Shown here piece after piece: positions 16,855 to 25,975 of a stretch of 64,000 nt of DNA (position 1 is its first letter; each line of letters begins with the position of its first letter). The DNA is taken from contig CAWDZA010000023.1 in NCBI GenBank assembly GCA_963806635.1, positions 1-64,000 on the forward strand, given 5' to 3'. Under the pieces are notes generated by a model. That model worked only from the letters and a program-made list of their open reading frames with translations, was not told the origin of the DNA and ran no database searches. This stretch comes from CAVVEQ01 sp963806635. Its GTDB lineage: Bacteria > Chloroflexota > Anaerolineae > Anaerolineales > Anaerolineaceae. The position numbers and the translations under genes were made by a program.

Positions 16855-17889
16855 TTACACCTTCCCGGATTTGGAAACGGATTTCAACGTTTTTAAAGCG
16901 CGCAGGGTCACCCACTTGTTGGCCTCGCCGGTATTGCCAACTTCCACCCAGGTCTTACCGCTGAAGGAATACTCCAGCGCCCAGCGACCTGCACCATCCT
17001 GCTTCGATAGGATCAGCTCGATGGTATGACCCAGCCTTGGATCATTGCCAAATCCCACCAGCGAAAGCGCCTCGGCGATCTGGAGAATATCGGTGTGATA
17101 AAAAACCGGGAAGCCGAATTGCCACCAGCAGCGGTTGGGGGATTTGGTGGTGCGCGGGTAATCCGCGGTGGCCGGATCGACCGAGAAAAGGAAATCCACA
17201 CCCATTTTTATGGCACGATCGATCAGCGGGGTTCTTTTGGATTGGGGAAGCCGGCCGAAAGCCAGCAGCACTTTTGTCGCGCCCCAACCACAGGGGAGAG
17301 CGTAGTTTGCTCCGCACAGGAAGCCGGGACCGCATTTACCCGCGTAGTACCTCAGTTCAGCACTTCGATCGCTCTTCGGGGCGAGACCCTCGCCGGTAAC
17401 CGTGCGGGCCATCCACGCGAAGGCTTGCTCCAGGCGCGGGTCTTCCCAGCCCAGATCCAAAAAGGACATGCACATATTTCCCTGCAGGCAATCCGCTGTA
17501 CCGGATGGGTTGCCATCCGAGGAGAAAATCCCCGTCCCGCACATGCTTTCATCCAAAAGGTACTGGCAGGCAGCGGCGATCCGCCCATCCATGCCCCAAT
17601 CCGCGCCTAACTGCGCCAGAAGGATCACGGCCCAGACGGTACTGCGGTACTTGGGGTTATACCCGGGTCCCGGCTGAACCCAATACCCTGCCGGGTTCAT
17701 TTCATCAAGGACACGGGCGATTAACCCCTTTTGAATACAATCCGATTTTGCCTTCGTAATTTCGGGGTCATCCGCGAGCCGGTCCAGCAGATCGCGCAGG
17801 GTTCGATAACGGACCTCGGGATCCTGTTCCTCCAGAAGCCAGGGCAGAGGATCGCCATTCACGCCTTCAAGCCATGGATATTCTTGCAT
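16855..17889 (-). CDS. Alpha-toroid (terpenoid cyclase/prenyltransferase-like) protein
   Basis: 344 residues. Opens GDPLPWLLEEQDPEVRYRTLRDLLDR and has repeated helical hairpins with toroid-type motifs (STVWAVILLAQLGADW, AACQYLLDES, LILSKQDGAGRWALE). Cysteine-rich middle (MCGTG, NMCMSF, CGPGFLCGANYALPCGWG). I see no DXDD-type cyclase motif, so it may bind rather than cyclise. Relatives are sometimes mislabelled NifH; nothing here resembles nitrogenase. It is the last gene of the SCP2-AOR operon, 36 bp after the AOR stop. Confidence 0.68.
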   Translation of the reverse strand: MQEYPWLEGVNGDPLPWLLEEQDPEVRYRTLRDLLDRLADDPEITKAKSDCIQKGLIARVLDEMNPAGYWVQPGPGYNPKYRSTVWAVILLAQLGADWGMDGRIAAACQYLLDESMCGTGIFSSDGNPSGTADCLQGNMCMSFLDLGWEDPRLEQAFAWMARTVTGEGLAPKSDRSAELRYYAGKCGPGFLCGANYALPCGWGATKVLLAFGRLPQSKRTPLIDRAIKMGVDFLFSVDPATADYPRTTKSPNRCWWQFGFPVFYHTDILQIAEALSLVGFGNDPRLGHTIELILSKQDGAGRWALEYSFSGKTWVEVGNTGEANKWVTLRALKTLKSVSKSGKV

Positions 17890-17925
17890 CCTGATTTCAT
17901 TATAGCCCCCCGGTCAAGCTGTGAT

Positions 17926-19743
17926 CTATGCCCAGAGGTCTCTGGCGATCTCTGTCATTCCAAGCGCATTCATACGCTCTAGGGTGGGTTTGCCGGTGAC
18001 CGGGTCCCAGCCACGCGCCTGGTAGTAGGCAGAAAGCATCGCGGCGAAATCCGGCACAAAGCCGGCTGAGTTGCCATCCGGGACGGGCTCCAGCAGTGCT
18101 TTGGGCAGGCGGTCATCCGCGCCGGTCAAGCCCAGGCGGATATTGATAGCCCGTTTGAGGTTCCAGCCGCGCTCCCCGGCGGAGAGGAGGTCGGCGAGGG
18201 TCATTTTCCATCCGCCAGCAGCGTTGACCAGCTCCACGACGGATTCCGAGGGGATGACGGCGAAGTGGCACATGACCAGGGCGTTATTGATCGTGCGCCA
18301 GTTTTGGTGAATTGCGACACTGGCACTTTTTTCGCTGCCGCCGTGCCGGTCGAAGGTTTCAATACCCAGTTCAGGCAGGCTGTGACCCCAATCGACGAAG
18401 AAATAATCCGATTGATTGTGGCAGGCGCCGCGCGGTGAGGTGGCGTAGGTGAGCGCCATTCCGGATGCGCCGCGCGGATCATGGCAGGCCACCTCCAGAC
18501 CGTTCACCTGCACAGCTTCCTCTTCAGCCCCGAAATGACATCCAAAGATGCGCGAGCCTTTTCCCAGCAGCACCCCGATCCCCTCCTGCCTGCCGATCTT
18601 ATGCACCAGTTCCTCAATGACCTTGCCGTCCCCCCAGGCGAGGGTCAGGCCGTCCGTGTCCTTTTCAGTGATGATTCCCATTTCAAAGAGGTGAAATGCC
18701 AGCCCGATGGTATTCCCTGCACTGATCGTATCGAACCCGTAGCGATCGCACAGATCGCCCAGGCGGGTGACAGCCCTTAAATCGGCGTGCAGCAGGTTGG
18801 GGCCGAAAATCTCCACGGTTTCATATTCCGGACCTTTCTGCCGTTTGCCTGTTTCAAGCTCGACAACCCTACCGCAGGCGATCACGCAGCCGTGGCAGGC
18901 GCTTTTCCCGACCAGGATCGTCTCAGCCATGGTAGAGCCTGAGATCTTATCCACCTCGGGGAAAGATCCGCGGTGGTAATACTTGACCGGCATTGCCCCG
19001 ATGTATTCCGAATAATCCGCCACGCCAGAAGTTCCCAGGTCGTGTAACACCTGGGCCTGGTTATCCTCCTTCAGATCCCGGTTGGCGCGCGCGCGGGCAA
19101 CCGCGTAGCGTTCCGGCTCTGCCAGGGGAGGTTTCCCGGATCCACGAACCGCAATGGCTTTCAGGTTCTTGGAGCCCATCACTGCCCCCAGGCCGGTTCT
19201 GCCGGCAGTACGTCCGTGATCGCAGAACATCCCCGCGAAAAGCACACCCCGCTCCGCCGCAGGGCCGATCACCAGCACCCTGGCCCTTGGATCGCCAAGC
19301 TCGGTTTTAACCGCTTCCTGCGTGGCGTAAGTTTCCCCGCCCCAAAGGAGGGAGGCATCCCGTATCTCTACCCGCCCGTCATTCACCCACAGGTAGACCG
19401 GTTTTTCGGATTTTCCGGTGATCCACAATCCATCGTAACCAGCAAAACGAAGTTCGGGTCCCCAGAACCCACCGCAGTTGGATTCAGCCCAGATTCCGGT
19501 GAGCGGACTTTTCCCACAGACCACGAAGCGCCCGACGGAGGGGCCCAGCGTGCCGGTGAGCGGTCCGGTCAGGTAGAGCAACGGGGCTTGCGGGGAGAAC
19601 GGCTCCAGCTCGCGGGTGAGCGAATCGTAGAGGATGCGGGCTGCCAGGGATGCGCCGCCCAGGTATTGCTCCTGCCATTTGGCTGGGATCTGCCAGGGTT
19701 CGGACACCCCGCGGGTGAGGTCGATCTTGAGGATGGGCTGCAA
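17926..19743 (-). CDS. Aldehyde:ferredoxin oxidoreductase (tungstopterin enzyme)
   Basis: 605 residues, full length. The pterin-binding N-domain has ESNCGGFWGPELRFAGYDGLWITGKS and GLGAVMGSKNLKAIAVRG. The [4Fe-4S] ligands SACHGCVIACG (C-x2-C-x3-C) and a distal Cys (PRGACHNQ) are in place. Family members oxidise aldehydes to acids, or reduce acids, with ferredoxin in anaerobes. Start is TTG 19743 with GGAG 6 nt upstream. It sits 24 bp after an SCP2 lipid-carrier gene and before the toroid protein, which hints at a hydrophobic aldehyde substrate; that is inference. Confidence 0.92.
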   Translation of the reverse strand: MQPILKIDLTRGVSEPWQIPAKWQEQYLGGASLAARILYDSLTRELEPFSPQAPLLYLTGPLTGTLGPSVGRFVVCGKSPLTGIWAESNCGGFWGPELRFAGYDGLWITGKSEKPVYLWVNDGRVEIRDASLLWGGETYATQEAVKTELGDPRARVLVIGPAAERGVLFAGMFCDHGRTAGRTGLGAVMGSKNLKAIAVRGSGKPPLAEPERYAVARARANRDLKEDNQAQVLHDLGTSGVADYSEYIGAMPVKYYHRGSFPEVDKISGSTMAETILVGKSACHGCVIACGRVVELETGKRQKGPEYETVEIFGPNLLHADLRAVTRLGDLCDRYGFDTISAGNTIGLAFHLFEMGIITEKDTDGLTLAWGDGKVIEELVHKIGRQEGIGVLLGKGSRIFGCHFGAEEEAVQVNGLEVACHDPRGASGMALTYATSPRGACHNQSDYFFVDWGHSLPELGIETFDRHGGSEKSASVAIHQNWRTINNALVMCHFAVIPSESVVELVNAAGGWKMTLADLLSAGERGWNLKRAINIRLGLTGADDRLPKALLEPVPDGNSAGFVPDFAAMLSAYYQARGWDPVTGKPTLERMNALGMTEIARDLWA

Positions 19744-19767
19744 TGGATGCTCCAGTGATCCTAGAAA

Positions 19768-20175
19768 TTAAATATTGTCCCCGGTGACTTCCTTCGCGCA
19801 GCGTACGAAATCCAGAACGGTGGGGACGTTGCGCATCATATAGGCAAGGCTGCCCTTGACATGCAGCTTGTTGGTCATCAAAGCTGCCATCGGGTCGATC
19901 TTTCCGGTTAGGATTGCGATATAGTTCTCAAAGGGAGCCCGCAGTGTAAAAGCAGGTTTCTGCGCGTCAAGATCAATATTCATTTCGACGCGCTTACATT
20001 TACCGTGCCATAGATCAAAATAGAAGTTTTGTTGCTCGGTGACTTTCCCCTGGGGATCAACGATGATTACCATATCGCCTTCCCAGTTCTTTGCAACCTC
20101 GGCATAGTGATCGTCATGGTTAAGTTTTTCTTGAAGGACTTGCAGCCATTCAAGGGATGGAAATTCAGGAGCCAT
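19768..20175 (-). CDS. SCP-2 sterol-binding/transfer domain protein
   Basis: 135 residues, a single SCP2 domain. Core pattern NWEGDMVIIVDPQGKVTEQQNFYFDLWHGKCKRVEMN...AFTLRAPFENYIAILTGKIDPMAALMTNKLHVKGSLAYMMR matches the family, including the 'tgkldp..A.m.gklkv.Gd' block. GGAGG is placed 6 nt before the ATG. First gene of the SCP2-AOR-toroid operon, divergent from the MaoC gene. Probably presents a lipid or acyl-CoA-like ligand to the neighbouring enzymes. Confidence 0.83.
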   Translation of the reverse strand: MAPEFPSLEWLQVLQEKLNHDDHYAEVAKNWEGDMVIIVDPQGKVTEQQNFYFDLWHGKCKRVEMNIDLDAQKPAFTLRAPFENYIAILTGKIDPMAALMTNKLHVKGSLAYMMRNVPTVLDFVRCAKEVTGDNI

Positions 20176-20259
20176 TTACCCTCCAAAGGAGTGGATTAGA
20201 TTTTGATTTTATCTTAAAATTCAACTCACCTAATTGCGCATGCTCTCTGGAGGACAAAC

Positions 20260-20724
20260 ATGACAGAAACCACCCACCCCCGCGGCAGTTATTTTGAAGA
20301 ATTTACTTTGGGAGCGACGCATTCGAGCGCAGCGCGAACCATCCTGGAATCCGATCTTTTTGCGTTTTCCGAGCTGACCGGCGACCACAACCCGCTGCAT
20401 CTGGATGCGGAGTTTGCCAGCCGGAGCGTATTCGGGCAGCGCATCGCCCAGGGGCTGCTGGGGCTTTCCATTGCTTCAGGGTTGCTCACCCAGCTCGGAT
20501 TCATCGACGGCACCCTGCTGGCTTTTCGTGAACTCACCTGGAAGTTCAGCCTGCCCATCTTTATCGCGGATACCATTCAGGCCAACGCAAGGGTGACCGA
20601 CCTGCGCGCACTAGCCAGGCTGGGCGGCGGCGCCGTGACCTTTGATGTGGAAGTGCTCAACCAGCGCGGGGAGCGCGTACAGAGCGGTCAATGGATGGTG
20701 CTGGTGGCCGGTAAACCGGTTTAA
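20260..20724 (+). CDS. MaoC-like (R)-specific enoyl-CoA hydratase
   Basis: 154 residues with a hot-dog fold. The hydratase-2 motif ELTGDHNPLHLDAEFASRSVFGQRIAQGLL contains the catalytic Asp and His. Typically hydrates trans-2-enoyl-CoA to (R)-3-hydroxyacyl-CoA, but non-CoA relatives exist. GGAGG lies upstream of the ATG. Divergent from the SCP2-AOR operon across an 84-bp gap. Confidence 0.88.
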   Translation: MTETTHPRGSYFEEFTLGATHSSAARTILESDLFAFSELTGDHNPLHLDAEFASRSVFGQRIAQGLLGLSIASGLLTQLGFIDGTLLAFRELTWKFSLPIFIADTIQANARVTDLRALARLGGGAVTFDVEVLNQRGERVQSGQWMVLVAGKPV

Positions 20725-20752
20725 TCCTCTTAAATTTTATATATGGATTTTT

Positions 20753-21613
20753 TTATTGCCCGGCGGATTGCCCGGGGATTTCTTCATTGCGTTTTGAATG
20801 GATCGTCCGGCCGATGACGGCGCCGAACAGGAAAATATTGGCGAACAGGTTCAACCCGATCAGGAAGATCACCACTGCGCCAGTCGCGGCGAAAGCGGAA
20901 TTGAATGAGCCAATCCTGAAGAATGCCGAGTAGAGCAGCAATACGATGGTGATCATAAACCCGGCTGCCACCGCCCCCGGCAGCACTTCCCGGTAGCGGA
21001 TATGGATATCCGGAAGGAATCTATACATGAGCGAAAATGAAAGCGTGATCAAGAGCCAGACCGCCAGTGGGTTCCCAATTGCAAGGTTAAATCCCACATT
21101 GATCATCGATTCCAACCAGGAGATGAAACCGAACAGCACCAGCGCCAGAATCAGCAGAATTCCGGAAGCCGCCACCATGGCGAGAGAAACCAGCCGTTTT
21201 TTAAGGAAGAACTTCCCCAGTCCTCTTTCAGGCGGAGGGATCTTCCAGATCACGTTGAGGGAATACTGCAGCTGGTAGAACAGTCCCGAGGCCGCGTAGA
21301 TTATGGCCGCGAGGCTGATGATCGTTCCGAGGATCGGGAAGGTGGAATTCGAAGTGGTCAGGTTCGCCACGGTTTCCTGGATGAAGGCAGTAATCTCAGG
21401 TCCGAAGTAGGCAGTTAATGTTTCAAGAACTTTATTGGTCAGGGCAAGCTGGTCCACGAAGAAACCGGCGATCATCAGGGATACGTAGATAATAGGGGCG
21501 AACGCGAACATACCGAAATATGCCAGGGCTGCTGCCAGCACGGTTGGCCGTTCCAGGGTCCAGATCCTCGAGATCTCCTGTACGGAAGCGATCAATTTTG
21601 ATTTCCGTTTCAT
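20753..21613 (-). CDS. YihY/BrkB family inner-membrane protein
   Basis: 286 residues, six membrane helices. N-terminal block TVLAAALAYFGMFAFAPIIYVSLMIAGF, the family YQLQYSLNVIWKIPP motif, and the closing YSAFFRIGSFNSAFAATGAVVIFLIGLNLFANIFLFGAVI. Function in bacteria is unclear despite the old 'ribonuclease BN' name. Monocistronic, convergent with the MaoC gene. Confidence 0.88.
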   Translation of the reverse strand: MKRKSKLIASVQEISRIWTLERPTVLAAALAYFGMFAFAPIIYVSLMIAGFFVDQLALTNKVLETLTAYFGPEITAFIQETVANLTTSNSTFPILGTIISLAAIIYAASGLFYQLQYSLNVIWKIPPPERGLGKFFLKKRLVSLAMVAASGILLILALVLFGFISWLESMINVGFNLAIGNPLAVWLLITLSFSLMYRFLPDIHIRYREVLPGAVAAGFMITIVLLLYSAFFRIGSFNSAFAATGAVVIFLIGLNLFANIFLFGAVIGRTIHSKRNEEIPGQSAGQ

Positions 21614-21737
21614 CTTTTTGATTCCCGGTTTTGATTATAGTCAAATCTCCCTGAAAAACGATAAATTATCTACCAGAAGGTCGAGATCGCCCCTGGGGTA
21701 AAATTGTTTTATCGAAACCCATTGAGGAGTATCCCCC

Positions 21738-23108
21738 ATGCCCCACCCCCAATTCCCTCGCGGTTTTCTCTTTGGTACAGCCACCGCTGCCTTCCAGATC
21801 GAAGGCAGTCCTTATGCTGACGGGAAGAAGGCTTCCATCTGGGATACCTTCTCCCATAAAAAAGGAAAGATCCGCACCGGCGAGAATGCCGATATCGCCT
21901 GCGACACCTATCTGCATCCGGAGCGGGATATCGACTTAATGGTGGCGCTGGGAATGAACGCCTACCGCTGTTCGGTGGCCTGGTCGCGGGTGATGCCGGA
22001 TGGGCGCGGCGCGGTGAACCAGAAGGGGCTGGATTACTACTCCCGCCTGGTGGATCTCCTCTTGAAGCGCGGGATCACGCCTTTCATCACCCTGTATCAC
22101 TGGGACATGCCGCAATTGCTGGAGGATGAACTTGGTGGTTTTGCCAGCCGCGAGACCTGCTCCCTGTTTGCCGATTACGCAACCGTGGTGGTGAAGGCGC
22201 TGGGTGACCGGGTGAAGGATTGGATCACGCTCAACGAGCCCTGGGAGCATGCCTCCCTGGGGCATTTGCTGGGGGACCACGCTCCCGGCAGGCGCAATCC
22301 ATGGACCTATCTGAAGGTGGCTCATCATGAGCTGCTGGCGCACGGATTGGGAATGCAGGCCATCCGCGCCGCCTCCGCGGATGCCAGGGTGGGGATCACC
22401 CTCAGCCAGACGCCGATCCTGCCTGTTACCGATAGCCCTGCAGATATCAAGGCTGCCGCGCTCGGGGACCAGTTCTTCAATGATTTCTTCCTGGATGGGG
22501 TTTATAAAGGGGTCTACCCTGAGCCGCTGTGGAGCCGCACGAGATTGATCCACCCGCATATCGGCGCGGAGGATATGCGCATCATTTCCGGGAAAGTAGA
22601 TTTCCTGGGGCTCAATTATTACAGCCGGGAATACGCCCGTGCCGCATGGTATGTCCCTTTCCTGGGCGCGTGGGTGGACGAGGTGGATACCGGCGCAGGC
22701 GAGCGGGTGGTGAACGGCTACCAGTTCACCAATTTCAACCGCGAAGTCTATCCCCACGGGTTTTACGAACGGCTGATGTATATCAAGGATCGCTGCGGAA
22801 ACCCGCCAGTTTATATCACCGAGAACGGGGCTTCATTCACCGATAAACTGGAGGACGGGCAGGTGCACGACCCCTTGCGGGTCGCTTTCCTGGAGGGGTA
22901 CATGGGTGAGGCTGCCAATGCAGCCCGGGATGGCGTGGACCTGCGTGGGTATTTTATTTGGACCCTGATGGATAACTTCGAATGGCGCGAAGGCTACGCC
23001 AAGCGCTTCGGCCTGGTCTACGTGGATCATGCCACCCAGGAGCGGGTGATCAAGGATAGCGGGTACTGGGTGCGGGAAATGATCCGCAGTCAGAAAGCCG
23101 GGGCATAA
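21738..23108 (+). CDS. GH1 beta-glucosidase
   Basis: 456 residues, full-length (beta/alpha)8 GH1 enzyme without signal peptide, so cytoplasmic. N-terminal signature FPRGFLFGTATAAFQIEGS. Acid/base Glu in WITLNEPWEHASLGH, nucleophile Glu in VYITENGASF, and aglycone-site WTLMDNFEWREGYAKRFGLVYVD. Hydrolyses beta-glucosides or galactosides taken up as oligosaccharides. GAGGAG lies 8 nt before the ATG. Confidence 0.93.
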   Translation: MPHPQFPRGFLFGTATAAFQIEGSPYADGKKASIWDTFSHKKGKIRTGENADIACDTYLHPERDIDLMVALGMNAYRCSVAWSRVMPDGRGAVNQKGLDYYSRLVDLLLKRGITPFITLYHWDMPQLLEDELGGFASRETCSLFADYATVVVKALGDRVKDWITLNEPWEHASLGHLLGDHAPGRRNPWTYLKVAHHELLAHGLGMQAIRAASADARVGITLSQTPILPVTDSPADIKAAALGDQFFNDFFLDGVYKGVYPEPLWSRTRLIHPHIGAEDMRIISGKVDFLGLNYYSREYARAAWYVPFLGAWVDEVDTGAGERVVNGYQFTNFNREVYPHGFYERLMYIKDRCGNPPVYITENGASFTDKLEDGQVHDPLRVAFLEGYMGEAANAARDGVDLRGYFIWTLMDNFEWREGYAKRFGLVYVDHATQERVIKDSGYWVREMIRSQKAGA

Positions 23109-23118
23109 GCCGTTCAGG

Positions 23119-23730
23119 TTACTTTTTCTCTTTCAGCAGGGGAGCGATCCCGGTTGCCCAGGAGCGGATGAAATCCCAGTTGCGCCGGTCGCCGGGATTG
23201 GCATTGACGATGGCCATCACGAAGAGCCGGCGGAACCAGTTCATCCGGTAATAGCTCAGCTTGCCGCCAAAAAAGGCCACCCCCACCGGTTTCACTGCCG
23301 GGGCTTCCTTCAGAACGGGTTTCAGATAATTTTCCACGGAAGCGTACCGCTCCTTCATGGAAAGCTTGCCTTCTTTTGCAGGCGGATGGGTCAGCTCGCC
23401 ATCGCAGGCCAGGGGAATGCCCTGGAAGGAATCGCTGCCCGGATCGGTGAGCGACATCAGGGTGAAGAAGTAGGCGACCGGGAGCTGCGTGAGCCCTTCC
23501 CGGTTATTATGGACGAAGCGCTTCGCCGAACGGTGCCAACCGACGATCTCCGGTGCGCCAATGACAGCCGCACGAAAACCTTCCAGCGAACCGACCTGCT
23601 CCAAAGGCAGCACCTCAACGGTGGCGCCCGATTTTTCGAGCTCTTCTCCAATGATTTTGGCCACATCAGCTGTGGAACCGGAATCTGAGGCGTAGGCGAC
23701 GAGGATCTTCTTTGAGGTTATTGCAGCCAT
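23119..23730 (-). CDS. Flavodoxin-domain protein
   Basis: 203 residues. FMN-phosphate loop ILVAYASDSGSTADVAKIIGEELEKSGATVEVLPLEQV is typical of long flavodoxin domains related to menaquinone-dependent protoporphyrinogen oxidase. The loop following beta-3 (IGAPEIVGWHRSAKRFVHNNREGL) also fits. Probably a cytoplasmic electron carrier or reductase; the partner is unknown. Directly downstream of, and colinear with, the GNAT gene. Confidence 0.8.
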   Translation of the reverse strand: MAAITSKKILVAYASDSGSTADVAKIIGEELEKSGATVEVLPLEQVGSLEGFRAAVIGAPEIVGWHRSAKRFVHNNREGLTQLPVAYFFTLMSLTDPGSDSFQGIPLACDGELTHPPAKEGKLSMKERYASVENYLKPVLKEAPAVKPVGVAFFGGKLSYYRMNWFRRLFVMAIVNANPGDRRNWDFIRSWATGIAPLLKEKK

Positions 23731-23732
23731 GA

Positions 23733-24185
23733 TTATTCCCTTTCCGTTTCATGTTTCAATATTTTATGAAAGATCAGCTCGGGGTCACCTTCGTCCAACC
23801 CATAGATAATACCACTGGGCTGGAAGCACAGCTTCTCCAGAAGTGCTTGCATGGGCAGATTAGATTCGTTGGTGGAGGTAAAGAGTTTGCTTGTGGTGCA
23901 GAAGGATTCCAGGTATTTCACAAGTGCCGAAGCCACGCCCTGCCGCCGGCAATCCGGACGGACCACCAGGAGGGAGATGAAGCCGTTCCCATAGAAAGAA
24001 TAATCCAGCACCGTGAATCCTTGAATTGTGTCCTTTTCCGCGATGTGGCAAAAACCTGCCGTCACCGCACTTTGGATGGATTCCCGGCGATCCCGGCTGG
24101 ATTCCGCCAGCGGGTCGATCTGAAGGATTTCCGCCAAGTTAGAAGTTGTCGCAGGGCGGATCAGGATCCCGGCGGAAGGTCTCAC
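23733..24185 (-). CDS. GNAT family N-acetyltransferase
   Basis: 150 residues. Acetyl-CoA motif A is FISLLVVRPDCRRQGVASALVKYLESF (R/Q-x-x-G-x-A/G). Later motif B region is SNLPMQALLEKLCFQPSGIIYGLD. The start is GTG 24185, which overlaps the ribokinase TGA by 4 nt and implies translational coupling. Substrate unknown. Confidence 0.85.
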   Translation of the reverse strand: MRPSAGILIRPATTSNLAEILQIDPLAESSRDRRESIQSAVTAGFCHIAEKDTIQGFTVLDYSFYGNGFISLLVVRPDCRRQGVASALVKYLESFCTTSKLFTSTNESNLPMQALLEKLCFQPSGIIYGLDEGDPELIFHKILKHETERE

Positions 24186-25099
24186 CCGGCATCCCCCAGC
24201 AAACTCTCCAGCTCCTCCCGATGCGGCATGGAGGGGATGGCTCCCTTGCGTGTGCAGGCGATGGCTCCCGCTGCAGCACCCCAGCGGACGGCTTCTTCCA
24301 GGGATTTGCCCTCAAAAAGCGCCACTGCCAGGCCGCCATTGAAAGCATCCCCCGCCGCCACGCTATCAATGGCTTTAACCTTGAACCCGGGGATGAAACC
24401 AGAAGAGGAGGCGTCCTGGAAATAAGCTCCCTGTGCGCCCATTTTGATCACTGCCACCGGGGTACCGTTGCGGATCAGGATTTCTGCTGCCCGTCTGCAA
24501 TCCTCGCGATGTTTTGGACGTATGCCGGTAAGGATCCCGGTCTCGGTTTCATTTGGTGTGATGATATCCACAAGCCGATATACCTCTTTCGGAAGCGGAA
24601 AAGCTGGTGCCGGGTCCAGGATCACTTTCGCTCCCCGATCGTGTGCGATCCGTGCCAGTTTCAGGGCAGGTACAAGCGGTATTTCCAATTGAAGTAAGAG
24701 CAGTGACTTATTATCCAGAAGTCCAGCCGCCCGGTCCACATCGCTGTCATCGAGCCGGCCATTGGCCCCAGGAATGATCACGATTGTGTTTTCCGCCCGA
24801 TCGTCGACACTGATCACCGCCAGCCCGGTGCCGGTGGAAGGATCCTCATATACCCGGCTGATATCCACACCTTCGCTTTCGACTGCAACCCGCACCTCCC
24901 GGCCAAATGCGTCCGTGCCGGTCCTGCCGATGAAGTGGGTCGCAGCGCCGAGCCGGGCCGCACAGACTGCCTGATTGGCCCCCTTTCCTCCTGGGACGGT
25001 GATAAAGGAAGAACCTGAAAGTGTTTCCCCCGGGGAGGGCAGGCTGGGAACATAAGTGGTCAGGTCCAGATTGATGCTGCCGAAGACAAGGATGGGCAT
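24182..25099 (-). CDS. rbsK: Ribokinase (PfkB family)
   Basis: 305 residues. N-terminal GSINLDLTTYVPSLPSPGETLSGSSF and PGGKGANQAVCAARLG are the ribokinase PfkB-1 signature. Further motifs: VILDPAPAFP, ITPNETET, and the catalytic Asp in SVAAGDAFNGGLAVALFEG. Phosphorylates D-ribose (possibly another pentose or nucleoside) at O5. GAGG precedes the ATG. No ribose transporter adjoins it; the nearest sugar locus is the arabinose region 13 kb away. Confidence 0.88.
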   Translation of the reverse strand: MPILVFGSINLDLTTYVPSLPSPGETLSGSSFITVPGGKGANQAVCAARLGAATHFIGRTGTDAFGREVRVAVESEGVDISRVYEDPSTGTGLAVISVDDRAENTIVIIPGANGRLDDSDVDRAAGLLDNKSLLLLQLEIPLVPALKLARIAHDRGAKVILDPAPAFPLPKEVYRLVDIITPNETETGILTGIRPKHREDCRRAAEILIRNGTPVAVIKMGAQGAYFQDASSSGFIPGFKVKAIDSVAAGDAFNGGLAVALFEGKSLEEAVRWGAAAGAIACTRKGAIPSMPHREELESLLGDAG

Positions 25100-25202
25100 A
25101 AGAAACCTCGTTCAGATTCCAGATGTTTAAAATTATAGCCGGGTTGCTGGTCTCCAAATCTTCTGTGACCCTCAACCCGGCAGTGTTTTCAGATGGGTGA
25201 AA

Positions 25203-25952
25203 TTAATTCAGTTTCAGAACCCTTGCCAGAGATGCCTGGTCGAAATCTGAAACGATCACGCTATCGATATCGAACGTGGGCGTGATCAGCTTTCCCTGGT
25301 TCAACTTTCGCACCTGCTCTTCCGCACCAGGGGTGGAGTAGATATCCACTTCTGTGTACTGGATGCCTTTTTCCTTCAGCCATGGACGCGCATCCTTGCA
25401 ATCCGGGCACCAGGGCGTGCAGTACATCACAACGCCGCCGTGGGGCAGGGGGGCGGGCAGGCTGGTTGGTTTCGGCTCGCGGGCGGCTGCCTCGGGATCG
25501 ATCTCCCGCAGGGCTTTGCGCAGCTCTTCGTTATAAGGCTGGTCGTCGATATCGTGGATATCGATATAGCGGATGATGCCTGCCTTATCGACGATGAAGA
25601 GCGCCCGTTCGGACTTGCCATCGGTACGCAGTACGCCGTACTTATCCGCAACCGCGCCATGCGGCCAGAAATCGCTGAGGAGCGGAAAACTGATGCCTCC
25701 CAGGCTTTCGGCCCAGGCCTGCAGACAGGGGACATGGTCAACGCTGATGCCCAGAACCTGGGCATTCAATCCCGCGAACTTGGCTTTCTCAGCCTCGTAC
25801 GACGGGATCTGTCCGCTTCAAATGGGGGTGAACGCCAGGGGAAAGAATGCGATGACCACGTTTCTGCCGCGCAGTTCGCTGAGCGTGATCGTCGTATCCA
25901 GGTGGCTTTTGAGGGTGAAATTGGGAGCGGGATCGCCGATTTTCAGTTTCAT
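25203..25952 (-). CDS. Peroxiredoxin-glutaredoxin fusion with in-frame TGA at the peroxidatic Cys (putative selenoprotein)
   Basis: Read through one in-frame TGA (25818-25820), the frame encodes 249 residues. N-terminal AhpC/AhpE-like domain: MKLKIGDPAPNFTLKSHL, VVIAFFPLAFTPI-TGA-SGQIPSYEAEK. The TGA is codon 45, exactly where the peroxidatic Cys of 'FTPVC' stands. The domain continues through SVDHVPCLQAWAESLGG. C-terminal thioredoxin-like domain has the CxxC site MYCTPWCPDC. A hairpin downstream of TGA fits a bacterial SECIS. ATG 25952 has AAGGAGG upstream. It should reduce H2O2 or organic peroxides. Alternatives are a point mutation or base error; selA/B/C/D are not in the window. Confidence 0.8.
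25768..25809 (-). promoter_or_regulatory. Bacterial SECIS-like hairpin downstream of the TGA
   Basis: In the mRNA, 27 nt after the TGA, a 4-bp stem GGCU/AGCC (25791-25794, 25782-25785) closes the loop GAGAA, which begins with G. An outer stem GAUCCCG/CGGGAUU (25803-25809, 25768-25774) encloses it. Loop distance and a leading G fit the published bacterial SECIS model. The apical stem is short, so the call is tentative. Confidence 0.5.
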
Positions 25953-25975
25953 GGTGACCTCCTTACTCAAGAGAA

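Noticed and set aside
16855..17889. NifH-type label for the toroid protein
   Set aside because: No P-loop, no nitrogenase Cys pattern; helical toroid repeats instead.
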